Below, piece by piece: positions 34,684-44,420 of a stretch of 51,587 nucleotides of DNA. The DNA comes from Cyanobacteria bacterium CYA (GTDB taxonomy: Bacteria; Planctomycetota; Phycisphaerae; Phycisphaerales; UBA1924). The stretch covers positions 1-51,587 of the forward strand of contig RHKP01000024.1 of NCBI GenBank assembly GCA_008363215.1. Reading direction: 5' to 3'. The notes below the pieces were generated by a model that was not told where the DNA came from, did not search any database, and saw nothing but the letters and a program-made list of their open reading frames with translations. How positions within the stretch are numbered: the stretch's first letter is position 1; each line of letters starts with the position of its first letter. Position numbers and translations under genes: made by a program.

Positions 34684-36435
34684 TCAGAAGCGGGGCCCGC
34701 CCTGTTCCTCGGCCGGGGCTTCCTCGAACTCGCCCGAGTCCATCTGATCGGCGAACTTGACGAACCAACTCAGCACGTCGTTGGGCACGTAGACCCGGTT
34801 GAGCATTCCGCCCTGTCCGGTCGCGGTGCCGAAGCCGATCGGAGTCAGTTTGTCGACCTTCTCGAAGTTCGGCATCGCGCCGAACATCGCCGCCATCGGG
34901 CCCACCGTGTTCATCACCTGATCCACCGAGAGGTAGACCTCGAACACGCGGTTGTCGGGCAGGTGCCCGCCGACGGCCTTGATCGCCTCGCCCGAGCCCA
35001 GCCCGTTTCCGTCCTTGGCCGCCTTGATCGCCTTCTCCATCAGCGGGGTGTTCTGGCTCATGGTCTGCACGACCGCGCCATCGACGGCTGCCATGTACCC
35101 GTTCGGCCCGCCGTTGGGTCCGAACAACGTGGGCATGATCATCATCATGGGCGCCATCTGCTGGCTCTCCGGCGATCCGTCGGGCATCATCTGCATCGAG
35201 TAACTCGACACCTTGACGCCGGCGATTTCGGCCGCCGCGTCCTCCCACGCGGTCGTGTACTTGAGCCCCTGCGCGCTCTGCCCGTTGGCTTCCCTGACCG
35301 CTGACCCCATCGTCTGCAGGGTCTGCCCGGCTTCGTCGGTCAGCGTCACGGTCACGAAGTTGCTGAACAGCCCGGCGCCCATCATCGGCACGCTGCCCAT
35401 CGCTCCGGCCATGCCCTTGGCGTGCTGCACCATCTCCAGGAACGACACACCCTTCACGCCCCCGCCCGCCTGCTCGGACATCTTGGCCAGGTGTTCAAAC
35501 GCCTTGGCCACGCCCGTGTGCGACGCGTCCAGCGCATACGCAAACATGAAGTCCGACCCCGGCAGACGGTTGAGCAGGCCGCTCGCCTTGCCCCCGTCGG
35601 CCAGCATCGTGAACGACTCGGTCCCGTCCTTGAACTGCACGCCCGAGTCGAACGACACGCCCTTTTCGTCGATCTGGGCGCCTACCACCGCGGTGCGCCC
35701 TTCGTCGGCCAGGCGCGTCATCAGCCCGCTGGCCATCTCCATCATCGGCTGCATCTGCGCTGCCTGCGGGCCGGCCATCGTCATGATCATCGCCATCTGC
35801 TGTTGCATCTGCTCGCCGGCCATCTTGATGTAGGGCGAGAGAATCTCCAGATTGGCGATCATCACCATGTCGTTGGCGCCCAGCGACGCCTGACCCTGCA
35901 TGCCCAGACGCTCAACGTGCCCGGCCAGGTGCCCGGCCTGTCCGCTGAACTCCTGCACCAGTTCGGGCATCGGGCCCGCAGCCGCAAAGCCTCCGCCGAT
36001 GTCCTTCATGTACACCGACTCGCCGTTGATCTGTCCCTCATACACCGGACCTTCGCCCTCGGCCGTCATCGACTCACGCAACTGCGAGAAGTCGCTGACC
36101 GGGATGACCAGCACAATGGGGGGCGTGCCCATGCCGTCGTCCTGGTCGACGTACATCACCGCCGCCGCCGATCCGCCCGCGTTCATCCCGGGCATGTTCA
36201 GAATCCCGTTGAACATGTCCAACCCGGCGAGGGCATCGGCCCGCTCGGCTTCGGACACCACGCGATCCACGAACGAGCGCAGGTCGGTCACCAGACCCTG
36301 CATCGACGGCATCACGAACGCCACGGCCGCATCGTCCGGCACGCGGTCCAGCGCCGGAGGGGGCGCCGCCACGGCCGACCAGCACATGGCCATGCCGCTT
36401 GCCAATCCGATCATCACCTGCTTGCTCATCCTCAT
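34684..36435 (-). CDS. Secreted Met-rich protein of unknown function
   Basis: A 583-aa exported protein: MRMSKQVM starts a signal peptide ending AVAAP (about 1-23). The mature part opens ALDRVPDDAAVAFVMPSMQ, a style seen in planctomycete surface proteins that assess their own domain repeats, but I recognise no named family. Met is strikingly frequent, with clusters near 210-245 (QMQQQMAMIMTM, QMQPMMEMASGLM) and near 440-455 (MAPMMMIM). The C-terminal tail is acidic. AAAGGA precedes the ATG. It ends at its own terminator and lies downstream of ftsK on the same strand. Confidence 0.8.
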   Translation of the reverse strand: MRMSKQVMIGLASGMAMCWSAVAAPPPALDRVPDDAAVAFVMPSMQGLVTDLRSFVDRVVSEAERADALAGLDMFNGILNMPGMNAGGSAAAVMYVDQDDGMGTPPIVLVIPVSDFSQLRESMTAEGEGPVYEGQINGESVYMKDIGGGFAAAGPMPELVQEFSGQAGHLAGHVERLGMQGQASLGANDMVMIANLEILSPYIKMAGEQMQQQMAMIMTMAGPQAAQMQPMMEMASGLMTRLADEGRTAVVGAQIDEKGVSFDSGVQFKDGTESFTMLADGGKASGLLNRLPGSDFMFAYALDASHTGVAKAFEHLAKMSEQAGGGVKGVSFLEMVQHAKGMAGAMGSVPMMGAGLFSNFVTVTLTDEAGQTLQTMGSAVREANGQSAQGLKYTTAWEDAAAEIAGVKVSSYSMQMMPDGSPESQQMAPMMMIMPTLFGPNGGPNGYMAAVDGAVVQTMSQNTPLMEKAIKAAKDGNGLGSGEAIKAVGGHLPDNRVFEVYLSVDQVMNTVGPMAAMFGAMPNFEKVDKLTPIGFGTATGQGGMLNRVYVPNDVLSWFVKFADQMDSGEFEEAPAEEQGGPRF

Positions 36436-36569
36436 GACAGTCCTTTCGCTGATGGTGTACTTCAAGCCGTCCGCCCTGCGGGGCTTCCCTCTCCTTGGCA
36501 AGAGCGGGGCGCACGTTGCACGCGCCCCGTCTTCCCGGGGTGGACTCCGGATAGCGTAGGTCGACCCGA

Positions 36570-39332
36570 TCAGGATGCCGACTCTGGTTCTTCCAGCCGA
36601 CGAACGCGAATTACCGGCGTCCTATCGATGCCATCCCCTGAATCGGTGGATTCATCCCCTGCCTCATCCTCGTCGGCGTACTCGTATTCCTCGTCCTCGT
36701 CGTACTCCTCGTCCTCAAAGCCATCCTCCTCGACGGAGTCCTCGGCTTCGTCGGACGGATCGACCGCCTCGGCGTCGCCTCCCTGCGGAGGCATGCCGTC
36801 AAACAGCGAGTTCTCCCCGCGATGGGCCTTGGCCATTTCCGCGCCGATCCGCTTCATCTCCTCCCATTCCTCAGGAGTGATCATCACCTCGCGCGCCACC
36901 GAGCCCTTGTGCTCCCCGATGATCCCGGCGATGCCCATCAGGTCGATCAGGCGGCTCGCCCGTGTGTACCCGATCGCCAATCGCCGCTGGAGCAGACTCA
37001 CGCTGCCCCGCCGTGTTTCGAGCACGATCTCAACCGCCCGGTCGAACATCGGGTCTTCCTGCGCCGCCGCCAACGAGGCCGACGAGTTGTTCTCGCTGGC
37101 GATGATCCGCTCCTCGTCTTCCCCTCCCGAGCGGAGTTGGATGAGTTGGCGCTCGAAACTCGGGGCGGCGATCGTCTTCATGAACTTGACGACGCGGCGG
37201 ATCTCCAGGTCGTCGACCAGCGTGCCCTGCGCGCGGCTGACCTTGTGGCTCGACGGGCTCAGGTAGAGCATGTCTCCCATCCCCAGCAGCAGTTCCCCGC
37301 CCTTCTGGTCGAGCACCACGCGCGAGTCGATGTTGCTGGCGACCTTGAACGAGATGCGGCAGGGCATGTTGCTCTTGATCAGCCCGGTCACGACGTTGGC
37401 CTGCGGACGCTGGGTTGCCAGAATCAGGTGGATGCCCACCGCGCGGGCCTTCTGCGCAATGCGGATGATCGAACTCTCGACCTCCTTGTTGGTCATCATC
37501 AGGTCGGCCAGTTCGTCGATGATGAACACCATGTACGGGAGTTTGCGCGGAATGCGAGCCTCTTCGGCCTCGCTCGTCGGCTGGAGACGCTCCTTGAGTT
37601 CCTCCCACTCCAGCCCGTTGTACGCCGATATGTCGCGGCAACCCGCGTCGGCCAGCAGTTCGTAGCGCTCGTCCATCTTCTGGCAGGCCCACTCGAGAAT
37701 GGCGGCCGCTTTGCTCATCTCCGTCACCACCGGGCACATCAGGTGCGGAACGTCGCGGAACTGGCTCATTTCGACCATCTTGGGGTCGACCAGCACCAGT
37801 TTGAGTTCATTGGGCTTCTTGGTGTACAGGAACGACATGATGATCGCGTTCATGCACACGCTCTTGCCCGAGCCGGTCGTCCCCGCGATGAGCATGTGCG
37901 GCATCCGGGTCAGGTCGCTGATGAGCGGATCCCCGGCCGCGTCCTTGCCCAGGAACATCGGCAACTTCATGCTCGCAAACCGTTCGCGATTGCTCATCAA
38001 CTCCTTGAGCCGCACCTTCTCCTTTGTCAGGTTCGGCACCTCGATGCCCACCGTGTCGCGACCCTCGATGTTCGCCACGATGCGGATGTTCACCGCCTTG
38101 AGCAGCCGCGCCAGGTCGCTGGCAACGCCGTTCAACTGGCTCACCTTGGTCCCCGGCGCCAGTCGCACGTGGAACAGCGTGATCACCGGGCCCGACTCGA
38201 TATCCACCACCTCGCCGTTGATCCGGTACTCCTGCAGCGCCTCTTCCAGACTCTCGGCCTGCTCACGCACCAGCGTCTCCAGCGCCGAGTTGAAGTCCTC
38301 CTCCGGATCTTCCAGCAGGTCCAGGCCCGGGAACTGATACCCCTCCAACTCCACCGCGTTCTGGAAGTCGTGCAGGTCCTCTTCGGTCGCCACGGCCTTG
38401 TCGGCCCCGGCGAAACGCACGTTCAGCGCCGCCACCTTCTCCTTCAACTTCTCGCGGTCAAACACCTGTGGAGCGCCGGGCAGCGCGTCCTCGTCGAACT
38501 CGTCTTCTTCCTCGGGCAGATCCGCGCGCTTGTCATCAACGCTGTCCAGAGCGATCGGCTCCGGATCGACCGGCGCCGGGCGGGTCGGCCGCGAGGGACG
38601 CCTGATCTCGACCTCCACCGGCTCCTCCAGATCATCCAGTCGCACCAGCCGCGTCTGCTTGCGCCGCGACAGCCAGCCCCTGACGCGCTCCACGAGCCCG
38701 CGTGAGCCCGCCGCCGTCACCCCGCCCGCAGACTGCGCCACCGCCTTCGTCCCCGCCGCCGCCGGCACCAGCGCCCGCCAGATGAGCGCCGGCAGGGCGT
38801 ACATGAGCCGGTCGGCCGCGAGGATGAGCCCCACGAGGCACACCAGCGAAAGCCACAGCACCGTCCCGCCTACAGAAAAGTTGGGGATCATCACCCGCTC
38901 GGCGATGACCAGCCCCAGCGTCCCCCCCCCCAGCCCGGGCAGGGGCCCGGCGTTGCGGGCGAAACTGCCCAGCATTGCGCTTGCCCCGACTGTGAGCAGC
39001 GCCACGCCCAGCCCGCGAAACAGCGGGTGCCGCACGCTGCGTTTCCATCCCACGTACCCCAGGGCAAACCCGCAGAACCCGATCGGAATTGCCACCGACA
39101 ACCCGAGCAGTCGCAGCAGCGAATACGCGGCCGCCGACCCGACCGGACCGCACCAGTTGGCGGTGTCTTCGTTTCGAGGCCACGCGGCATGGCTCGGCGC
39201 GTCGCCGGCGTCGAAACTCAGCAGGCTGACGAGCACAAAAACCCACACCGAGGCCAGCGCCATCCACAGCGCCACCTTCCCCGCCCGTCCACGAGGCTTG
39301 TCATCCGGCTTCTTGACCACTTGACGCGCCAT
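36570..39332 (-). CDS. ftsK: FtsK/SpoIIIE-family DNA translocase
   Basis: A septum-located motor that pumps chromosome dimers and coordinates XerCD during division. The 920-aa protein has four to five N-terminal transmembrane helices (to about 200), an acidic linker, the RecA-like motor with Walker A GTTGSGKS (Lys490) and Walker B-type VFIIDELADLM, and a C-terminal winged-helix gamma domain (YTRASRLIDLMGIAGIIGEH) that reads orientation sequences. After the gamma domain comes a 65-residue, very acidic tail (EDEEYDEDEEYEYADEDEAG), which is not standard for FtsK. The ATG at 39332 has a weak AGGT-like ribosome site. Confidence 0.95.
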   Translation of the reverse strand: MARQVVKKPDDKPRGRAGKVALWMALASVWVFVLVSLLSFDAGDAPSHAAWPRNEDTANWCGPVGSAAAYSLLRLLGLSVAIPIGFCGFALGYVGWKRSVRHPLFRGLGVALLTVGASAMLGSFARNAGPLPGLGGGTLGLVIAERVMIPNFSVGGTVLWLSLVCLVGLILAADRLMYALPALIWRALVPAAAGTKAVAQSAGGVTAAGSRGLVERVRGWLSRRKQTRLVRLDDLEEPVEVEIRRPSRPTRPAPVDPEPIALDSVDDKRADLPEEEDEFDEDALPGAPQVFDREKLKEKVAALNVRFAGADKAVATEEDLHDFQNAVELEGYQFPGLDLLEDPEEDFNSALETLVREQAESLEEALQEYRINGEVVDIESGPVITLFHVRLAPGTKVSQLNGVASDLARLLKAVNIRIVANIEGRDTVGIEVPNLTKEKVRLKELMSNRERFASMKLPMFLGKDAAGDPLISDLTRMPHMLIAGTTGSGKSVCMNAIIMSFLYTKKPNELKLVLVDPKMVEMSQFRDVPHLMCPVVTEMSKAAAILEWACQKMDERYELLADAGCRDISAYNGLEWEELKERLQPTSEAEEARIPRKLPYMVFIIDELADLMMTNKEVESSIIRIAQKARAVGIHLILATQRPQANVVTGLIKSNMPCRISFKVASNIDSRVVLDQKGGELLLGMGDMLYLSPSSHKVSRAQGTLVDDLEIRRVVKFMKTIAAPSFERQLIQLRSGGEDEERIIASENNSSASLAAAQEDPMFDRAVEIVLETRRGSVSLLQRRLAIGYTRASRLIDLMGIAGIIGEHKGSVAREVMITPEEWEEMKRIGAEMAKAHRGENSLFDGMPPQGGDAEAVDPSDEAEDSVEEDGFEDEEYDEDEEYEYADEDEAGDESTDSGDGIDRTPVIRVRRLEEPESAS

Positions 39333-39407
39333 CGGCTTTTTTGCACCTTCCTGGCTGACAAATTCGGCGTTTCCGTTCGCCGACGCCCGAGCGTATCCAG
39401 ATCGACC

Positions 39408-41060
39408 TCACGTTGCACGCGCCTCGCGCGTGAGTGGCTCTTTTGTCCGCACGCCGTCGACCTCCCGATCGATCCCCAGCGGGTTGGCGTCCTTCAACTC
39501 GTCCGGAAGGTTCGCCTCCGGCGCGTTCTGCCAGCATACCGGACGGCACCACCGCTCCATCGCCATCACCCCTTGAGCCGTCGTGTGCGGCGCCGTGGTC
39601 GCCGGATAGGGCCCACCGTGTACCATGGCCGAGTTGACTTCCACACCGGTCGGCACGCCGTTGAAAATCACCCGCCCCACCCGCAACTCGATGATCTCCT
39701 GCAACTCTCCCGCCAGCGCCGCGTCATAGGGCCCCGCGAAGATCGACCCGGTCAGACTCCCGATGATCGCCGCCGCGCAACGCTTCATCTCATGCTCATT
39801 GGCGCACACCACCAGGATGGTGGCCGGTCCGAAGATCTCCTCGCGCAGTTGCCGCTCTTTCAGGAAAGTCGCCCCGGTGGTTCGCAGCAACCCCGCGTGC
39901 CCGCGCACCGGTTTCGCGTCGTCGTCCCGTCCGCCTGCGATCACCCGTCCGATGCCCCCCGCCCGCTGCTCGATCCCCGACAGGCTGCGCGCCCTTTCCA
40001 GTTCCGATTCGTATCGGTCCTGAATCGCCGGAGAGAGCATCACCTGCGGCTCGACGGCGTTCATCCCATCGACCAGCCCGCGTTCGAGCAGTTCCAGGTT
40101 CTCATCGCGGATCGCAAACACCAGACCGGGGCACGTACACATCTGCCCGCACGCCACCGTCGCCGATGCGACCAGCCGATCGGCGATGTCGCGCCCCCGC
40201 GTTTGGACCGCGCTGGGCAGCACGAAAACCGGGTTGGTCGAGCCCATCTCGCTGAACACCGGGATCGGGCTCTCGCGCTCGCGCCCCATGCGCTCGATAG
40301 CCGTGCCCCCCGCAAGTGAGCCGGTGAATCCCACCGCACGCACGCACGGGTGCTTGACCAGCTGCTCGCCTACCGCCCGCTCGCGCGCCCCGCCGGCGTG
40401 CAGGAAACTGAACGTCCCGGCCGGCAGCCCTACGGCCTTGACCGCGTCGGCGATCGCCAGCGCGATGATCTCGCCCGTCCCAGGGTGCAGCGGGTGCCCT
40501 TTGACGATCACGGGGCAACCAGCCGCCAGCGCCGAGGCCGTGTCCCCGCCCGCCGTGCTGTACGCCAGCGGGAAGTTGCTCGCCCCGAACACCGCCACCG
40601 GGCCGAGCGGACGCAGCATCCGGCGCAGGTCGGGCTTGGGAATCGGCGTGCGGGCCGCGTCGCCCCGTTCGATGCATGCGCGACACCACGACCCGTCGCG
40701 CACGAACCGGGCGAACATCCTGCTCATGTTGGTCGTTCGCTCACGCTCGGAGATTACCCGCGTCGTGCCCAGCCCGGTCTCCTGCGAGCAGATGTCGAAC
40801 AGATCCTTCCCCAATGCGGCGATGCGCTCAGCCATCGCATCGAGCAACGCCGCCCGCCGCTCAGGCTCGATCCCACGCAGCACTCCGAATGCTTCCCACG
40901 CCGCCTCGGCCGCCCGGTCGACCTCCGCGTCCGTCGCCGCCTGAAAATGCTGCCCCGTGGGACTCCCGCGCCCTGGATCGAACGACTCGAACGTCTCGGC
41001 TTTGGCGTCGGCACAGACGGTCTGACAGGCCACGATCGAACGACACGGGATCTTGGGCAC
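39408..41060 (-). CDS. Aldehyde dehydrogenase, 2,5-dioxovalerate (alpha-ketoglutaric semialdehyde) type
   Basis: A 550-aa NAD(P)-dependent enzyme. It matches the KGSADH subgroup: VFGASNFPLAYSTAGGDTAS, the conserved Lys/Glu motif VIVKGHPLHPGTGE, and the catalytic Cys loop GQMCTCPGLVF. This subgroup oxidises alpha-ketoglutaric semialdehyde from pentose, uronate or hydroxyproline breakdown, but no partner genes for those routes are adjacent. I place the start at GTG 41060, because a full AGGAGG ribosome site lies six bases upstream; the longer ATG frame to 41129 lacks one. Confidence 0.9.
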   Translation of the reverse strand: MPKIPCRSIVACQTVCADAKAETFESFDPGRGSPTGQHFQAATDAEVDRAAEAAWEAFGVLRGIEPERRAALLDAMAERIAALGKDLFDICSQETGLGTTRVISERERTTNMSRMFARFVRDGSWCRACIERGDAARTPIPKPDLRRMLRPLGPVAVFGASNFPLAYSTAGGDTASALAAGCPVIVKGHPLHPGTGEIIALAIADAVKAVGLPAGTFSFLHAGGARERAVGEQLVKHPCVRAVGFTGSLAGGTAIERMGRERESPIPVFSEMGSTNPVFVLPSAVQTRGRDIADRLVASATVACGQMCTCPGLVFAIRDENLELLERGLVDGMNAVEPQVMLSPAIQDRYESELERARSLSGIEQRAGGIGRVIAGGRDDDAKPVRGHAGLLRTTGATFLKERQLREEIFGPATILVVCANEHEMKRCAAAIIGSLTGSIFAGPYDAALAGELQEIIELRVGRVIFNGVPTGVEVNSAMVHGGPYPATTAPHTTAQGVMAMERWCRPVCWQNAPEANLPDELKDANPLGIDREVDGVRTKEPLTREARAT

Positions 41061-41066
41061 GAGGCA

Positions 41067-41072
41067 CCTCCT
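41067..41072 (-). promoter_or_regulatory. AGGAGG ribosome site deciding the GTG start
   Basis: A perfect Shine-Dalgarno AGGAGG lies six bases before GTG 41060 on the minus strand. It is the strongest in the window and rules against the longer ATG start for the aldehyde dehydrogenase. Confidence 0.85.
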
Positions 41073-42101
41073 GGGGGGATTATCGGGCGCTTGGGTGCCC
41101 ATGCCCAGCAGGAATCCACAGACCGGCAAGATCGCGATACCGCACCATCAACGGCCCGGAAAAAATCAGCACCCCTTCGGTTCGGGCCGTATTCTGCGGA
41201 CAGTCCGGTGCCGCCGGTCGGCTCGATAGGGTTCGCCCCGCCGGAGAACACAAATTCGCCGGCCTCGGCCTCTTCGGGTCGGGGCTCGTTCTTTTTTGAA
41301 CTGCCGAACAAGGGGAACGAGAGAGCGGCTCGCCCCGAGGCGCACCCGCAGACCCGAAAAGGGCCATCCCGCGTTGACCCGCTCCGCGCTTGCCCAGATG
41401 CAAGGGTGCGATGCGTTTGCAACAGAGGTAGGACAAGTCCCCGGACTTGAAGGCACGGCAGTTGTTGGAACTGCACGAGGCCGCCAGTTGGACGCCTGTC
41501 GAGAGTTCACTCGGCACGAACATCGCCATCTCGCAGACGTGACGCAACAGGTGTCACGATTCGTTCCCTTGTCGAGCGGGTCCGCATGAGTCATCGCCGG
41601 CATGTGCTTGACCTGCCGGCTCACATTGTCGTGGATGTGGCAGGCTTCGCTTGCCCACGAGACCCGTGAAAATCGTCGCGTGCGTAGCCGTCCATTGTTG
41701 GTAGTACGCATCAATCAACACCGTCAGTTCATCGGCGCTCAGATGCTTCAGAAACCGGTGAGCGGCTCGCTTGCCAGGCCGCAAAACCCAGTTTGACTTC
41801 ACTTCGCCGTCTGCGCGATTCAACACGACTCCTGCATCGACTGCGACCTGCTCCATCAGCGACGTCTTGTGTCGGTTGACGGGCCTCTCCATTGTGTGCC
41901 ATCTGTGCTCAAAGACGCAGAGGCTGTCCGTACACAGACCCAGTCCCCGGGACGAATCGCACCGTCCTTCCGCGGGATGCTCAGACGTGGATCTCGTGTA
42001 CCGATCCCGTCCACATCGTAGAGGTACCCGCCGATCCCCTTTCGAGGGCGGGTTCCACTTGCTACACTCTCCGAACGGCACACGAACACCGCGATTGTCC
42101 C
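41073..42101. other. Kilobase gap without a convincing gene
   Basis: About 1.03 kb between divergent aldehyde dehydrogenase and yifB genes. The best open frame is minus 41554-41893, about 112 aa, containing FLKHLSADELTVLIDAYYQQ, which is protein-like but matches nothing I know and degrades into low-complexity sequence. Frames at 41080-41547 are Cys/Ser-rich without motifs. A degenerate gene or RNA is possible. I tested it mentally for tmRNA and RNase P cores and found none. Confidence 0.4.
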
Positions 42102-43625
42102 ATGATTGCCCGCATCCAGTCCTTCCTCCTCAACGGCATCGACGCCTCGCCCTGCGAGATCGAGATTGATCTCGATCCCACCGACATCGACAAACAACTT
42201 CTCGTCGGACTTCCCGATGCGGCCGTCAAAGAGTCGCTCGAACGCGTCCGCTCGGCTCTCATGAACTCCGGGTACGCCTTTCCCATCGGACGCACCCTGA
42301 TCAACCTTGCCCCCGCCGACGTTCGCAAGGAAGGCCCGATGTACGACCTTCCCATGGCGGTGGGACTGCTGGCCGTGCAGGGCTTCTTCCGCTCCGCGCC
42401 CCCCATGCTCGACCTGGGCACGACCGTCATCGCCGGCGAACTGGCGCTCGACGGGCGCGTCCGTCCGGTGCGCGGGTGCATCGCCGCCGCCCTGCTGGCA
42501 CGCGACAGGGGCTTCGAGTCGCTGATCGTCCCGACCGAGAACGCCGCCGAGGCCGCCGTCGTCACCAGCATCAACGTCTTCGGCGTGCGCACCATCTCCG
42601 AACTGGTCGGGCTGCTCCAGGGCGAACTCGACGCCGAACCCTTCCCCGCCCCCGACGTCCTGGCCATGCTGCGCCAGGCCGAGCCGCCCATCGACTTCGT
42701 CGAAGTCCGCGGGCAGGAGTCGGTCAAGCGTGCCATCGTCGTCGCGGCCGCGGGAGGGCACAACCTCGTCATGCTCGGGCCCGCCGGCACAGGCAAGACC
42801 ATGATGGCCAAGGCCCTGCCCGGCATCCTCCCCCCGCTCAACCCGGCCGAGGCGCTCGAAATCACCCGCATCTACTCGGCCGCCGGTCTGCTGGCGCCGG
42901 GACAAGGGCTCGTCACCCAGCGCCCCGTTCGTACGCCGCACCACACGGCCTCTTCACCTGCCATCGTCGGAGGCGGCGCGATCCCCAAGGCCGGCGAAAT
43001 CTCCCTCGCCCACCGCGGGGTGCTCTTCCTCGACGAACTCCCCGAGTTTCCCCGCGCCGTGCTCGAAACCCTGCGCCAGCCGCTCGAAGATCACGTCGTC
43101 ACCATCGCCCGCGCCAGCAGCACGCTGCAGTTCCCCGCCAGTTTCATGCTCGTCGCCGCGATGAATCCCACGCCCAAAGGCGACGTCGCGCCTGGCGAGG
43201 TCGGACGCCGCGAGATGGACCGCTACCTCTCCCGCATCAGCGGGCCCGTGCTCGACCGCATCGATATCCACATCGAGGCCCCGGCCGTTCCTTATAAGGA
43301 ACTCCGCAGCGCCCCCATCGGCACCAGCACGGCGAAGATGCGCGACCAGGTCGCCGCCGCCCGCGCCCGACAGCACGAGCGCCAAGGTCCCGTCACGCCC
43401 AACGCGCGCCTCAGCGGCAAGCAACTCGACAAACTGGCCCCGATGGACACCGCCGCCGAGTCGCTGCTCGGCGCTGCCATCACTGAACTCGGGCTCTCGG
43501 CCCGCGCCTACGACAAGATCCGCCGCGTCTCACGCACTGTCGCGGATCTGGCCGATGCGGATGCGATCGGCGCCGCCCACGTGAGCGAAGCCGTGAGTTA
43601 CCGGCTGCTCGATCGAAAGGTGTGA
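42102..43625 (+). CDS. YifB/ComM-family Mg-chelatase-like AAA+ ATPase
   Basis: A 507-aa ATPase. It has the N-terminal Lon-like ChlI domain (ARIQSFLLNGIDA to about 170), the AAA+ core with Walker A GPAGTGKT and Walker B GVLFLDELPEF, and the C-terminal ChlI domain (SARAYDKIRRVSRTVADLAD). ComM in Haemophilus and Vibrio is a hexameric helicase that helps branch migration during natural transformation. YifB homologues are widespread, so a recombination role is likely but not proven here. The ATG at 42102 gives MIARIQSFLL, the family start. Confidence 0.95.
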   Translation: MIARIQSFLLNGIDASPCEIEIDLDPTDIDKQLLVGLPDAAVKESLERVRSALMNSGYAFPIGRTLINLAPADVRKEGPMYDLPMAVGLLAVQGFFRSAPPMLDLGTTVIAGELALDGRVRPVRGCIAAALLARDRGFESLIVPTENAAEAAVVTSINVFGVRTISELVGLLQGELDAEPFPAPDVLAMLRQAEPPIDFVEVRGQESVKRAIVVAAAGGHNLVMLGPAGTGKTMMAKALPGILPPLNPAEALEITRIYSAAGLLAPGQGLVTQRPVRTPHHTASSPAIVGGGAIPKAGEISLAHRGVLFLDELPEFPRAVLETLRQPLEDHVVTIARASSTLQFPASFMLVAAMNPTPKGDVAPGEVGRREMDRYLSRISGPVLDRIDIHIEAPAVPYKELRSAPIGTSTAKMRDQVAAARARQHERQGPVTPNARLSGKQLDKLAPMDTAAESLLGAAITELGLSARAYDKIRRVSRTVADLADADAIGAAHVSEAVSYRLLDRKV

Positions 43626-43698
43626 AAGCGGGCTGGGATCGGGGCGCCGCGCCTTGTCCGAGCCTTTGCCCCCGCAAGCAAGGCGTGCGGCTCTCTGG

Positions 43699-44313
43699 TC
43701 AACCCCCCGTCTTGAGCCGTCGCCCCGGCCTCTGCCGCAGGCGCTGATCCAGCAGCAGTTCGATCGAATAGGGCGCATCGCCGACGGTGCGCGTCAGTTC
43801 GACCGCTTCGTCGAGGCTGTACCCGCGCTCGCGCACCAGATAGGCCTGCCACATCACGCGCGCCCGCGCCCCTGACAGGCAGTGCAGCAGCACCGGCCCG
43901 CATGCCGACTCCACCGCCGCCGCGAACGCGTCGACGTCCTCGGGCGCGTATCCGTCGTCGCGTCCGAGAGGGATGTGCACGTAGTTCATGCCCAGCGCCT
44001 GCACCGCCGCCGCCTCGTCGAAGCCCGCCTTCTCGTCGTCGCCGGCCGCAAGTTCGGCCATCTCGCCCGTGCTGCGCATGTTGATCACGGTTCCAACGCC
44101 GCGATCGCGCATGCGCGCCAGGCCGTCCGCGTCGAGTTGGGGGGCAAAGTAGACCTCGCCGGCGACGAAGACTTGTTGTTCGCCCTCGACCGGTCCGCCG
44201 CGCACGATCGCCGGCGACCCGGCCCGCGTGCCGCCGCACCCGCCCGGCACGACCGCCAGGGCCAACACCATCACGCCCCCCACATACGCCCGCAAGACCT
44301 TCGGCTCAATCAT
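43699..44313 (-). CDS. DUF442-type (beta-lactamase hydrolase-like) protein phosphatase, predicted lipoprotein
   Basis: A 204-aa predicted lipoprotein (VVPGGC, Cys26). The phosphatase domain spans about 48-195. The catalytic loop LLHCLSGARAR puts nucleophile Cys145 four residues before Arg150, like the HCRSGTRS loop of DUF442/BLH proteins rather than the strict CX5R of tyrosine phosphatases. A conserved Asp may lie in PLGRDDGY. Some DUF442 proteins act in sulfide metabolism or as phosphatases; no such partner is adjacent. A periplasmic location for this fold is unusual. Confidence 0.8.
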   Translation of the reverse strand: MIEPKVLRAYVGGVMVLALAVVPGGCGGTRAGSPAIVRGGPVEGEQQVFVAGEVYFAPQLDADGLARMRDRGVGTVINMRSTGEMAELAAGDDEKAGFDEAAAVQALGMNYVHIPLGRDDGYAPEDVDAFAAAVESACGPVLLHCLSGARARVMWQAYLVRERGYSLDEAVELTRTVGDAPYSIELLLDQRLRQRPGRRLKTGG

Positions 44314-44420
44314 CGCTGCTCCCTCTTTCCAGATGCTAACACCCCTCGTTCACCTTTTGCTGTCTTTCAGCCCTCTCTCGTTGAGAGTGTGGTTGTGCGG
44401 CAGCCGTCTGTAGAGACCCT

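Noticed and set aside
41080..41560. tmRNA or RNase P RNA
   Set aside because: No tag-peptide frame, CCA end or conserved RNase P core could be found on either strand.
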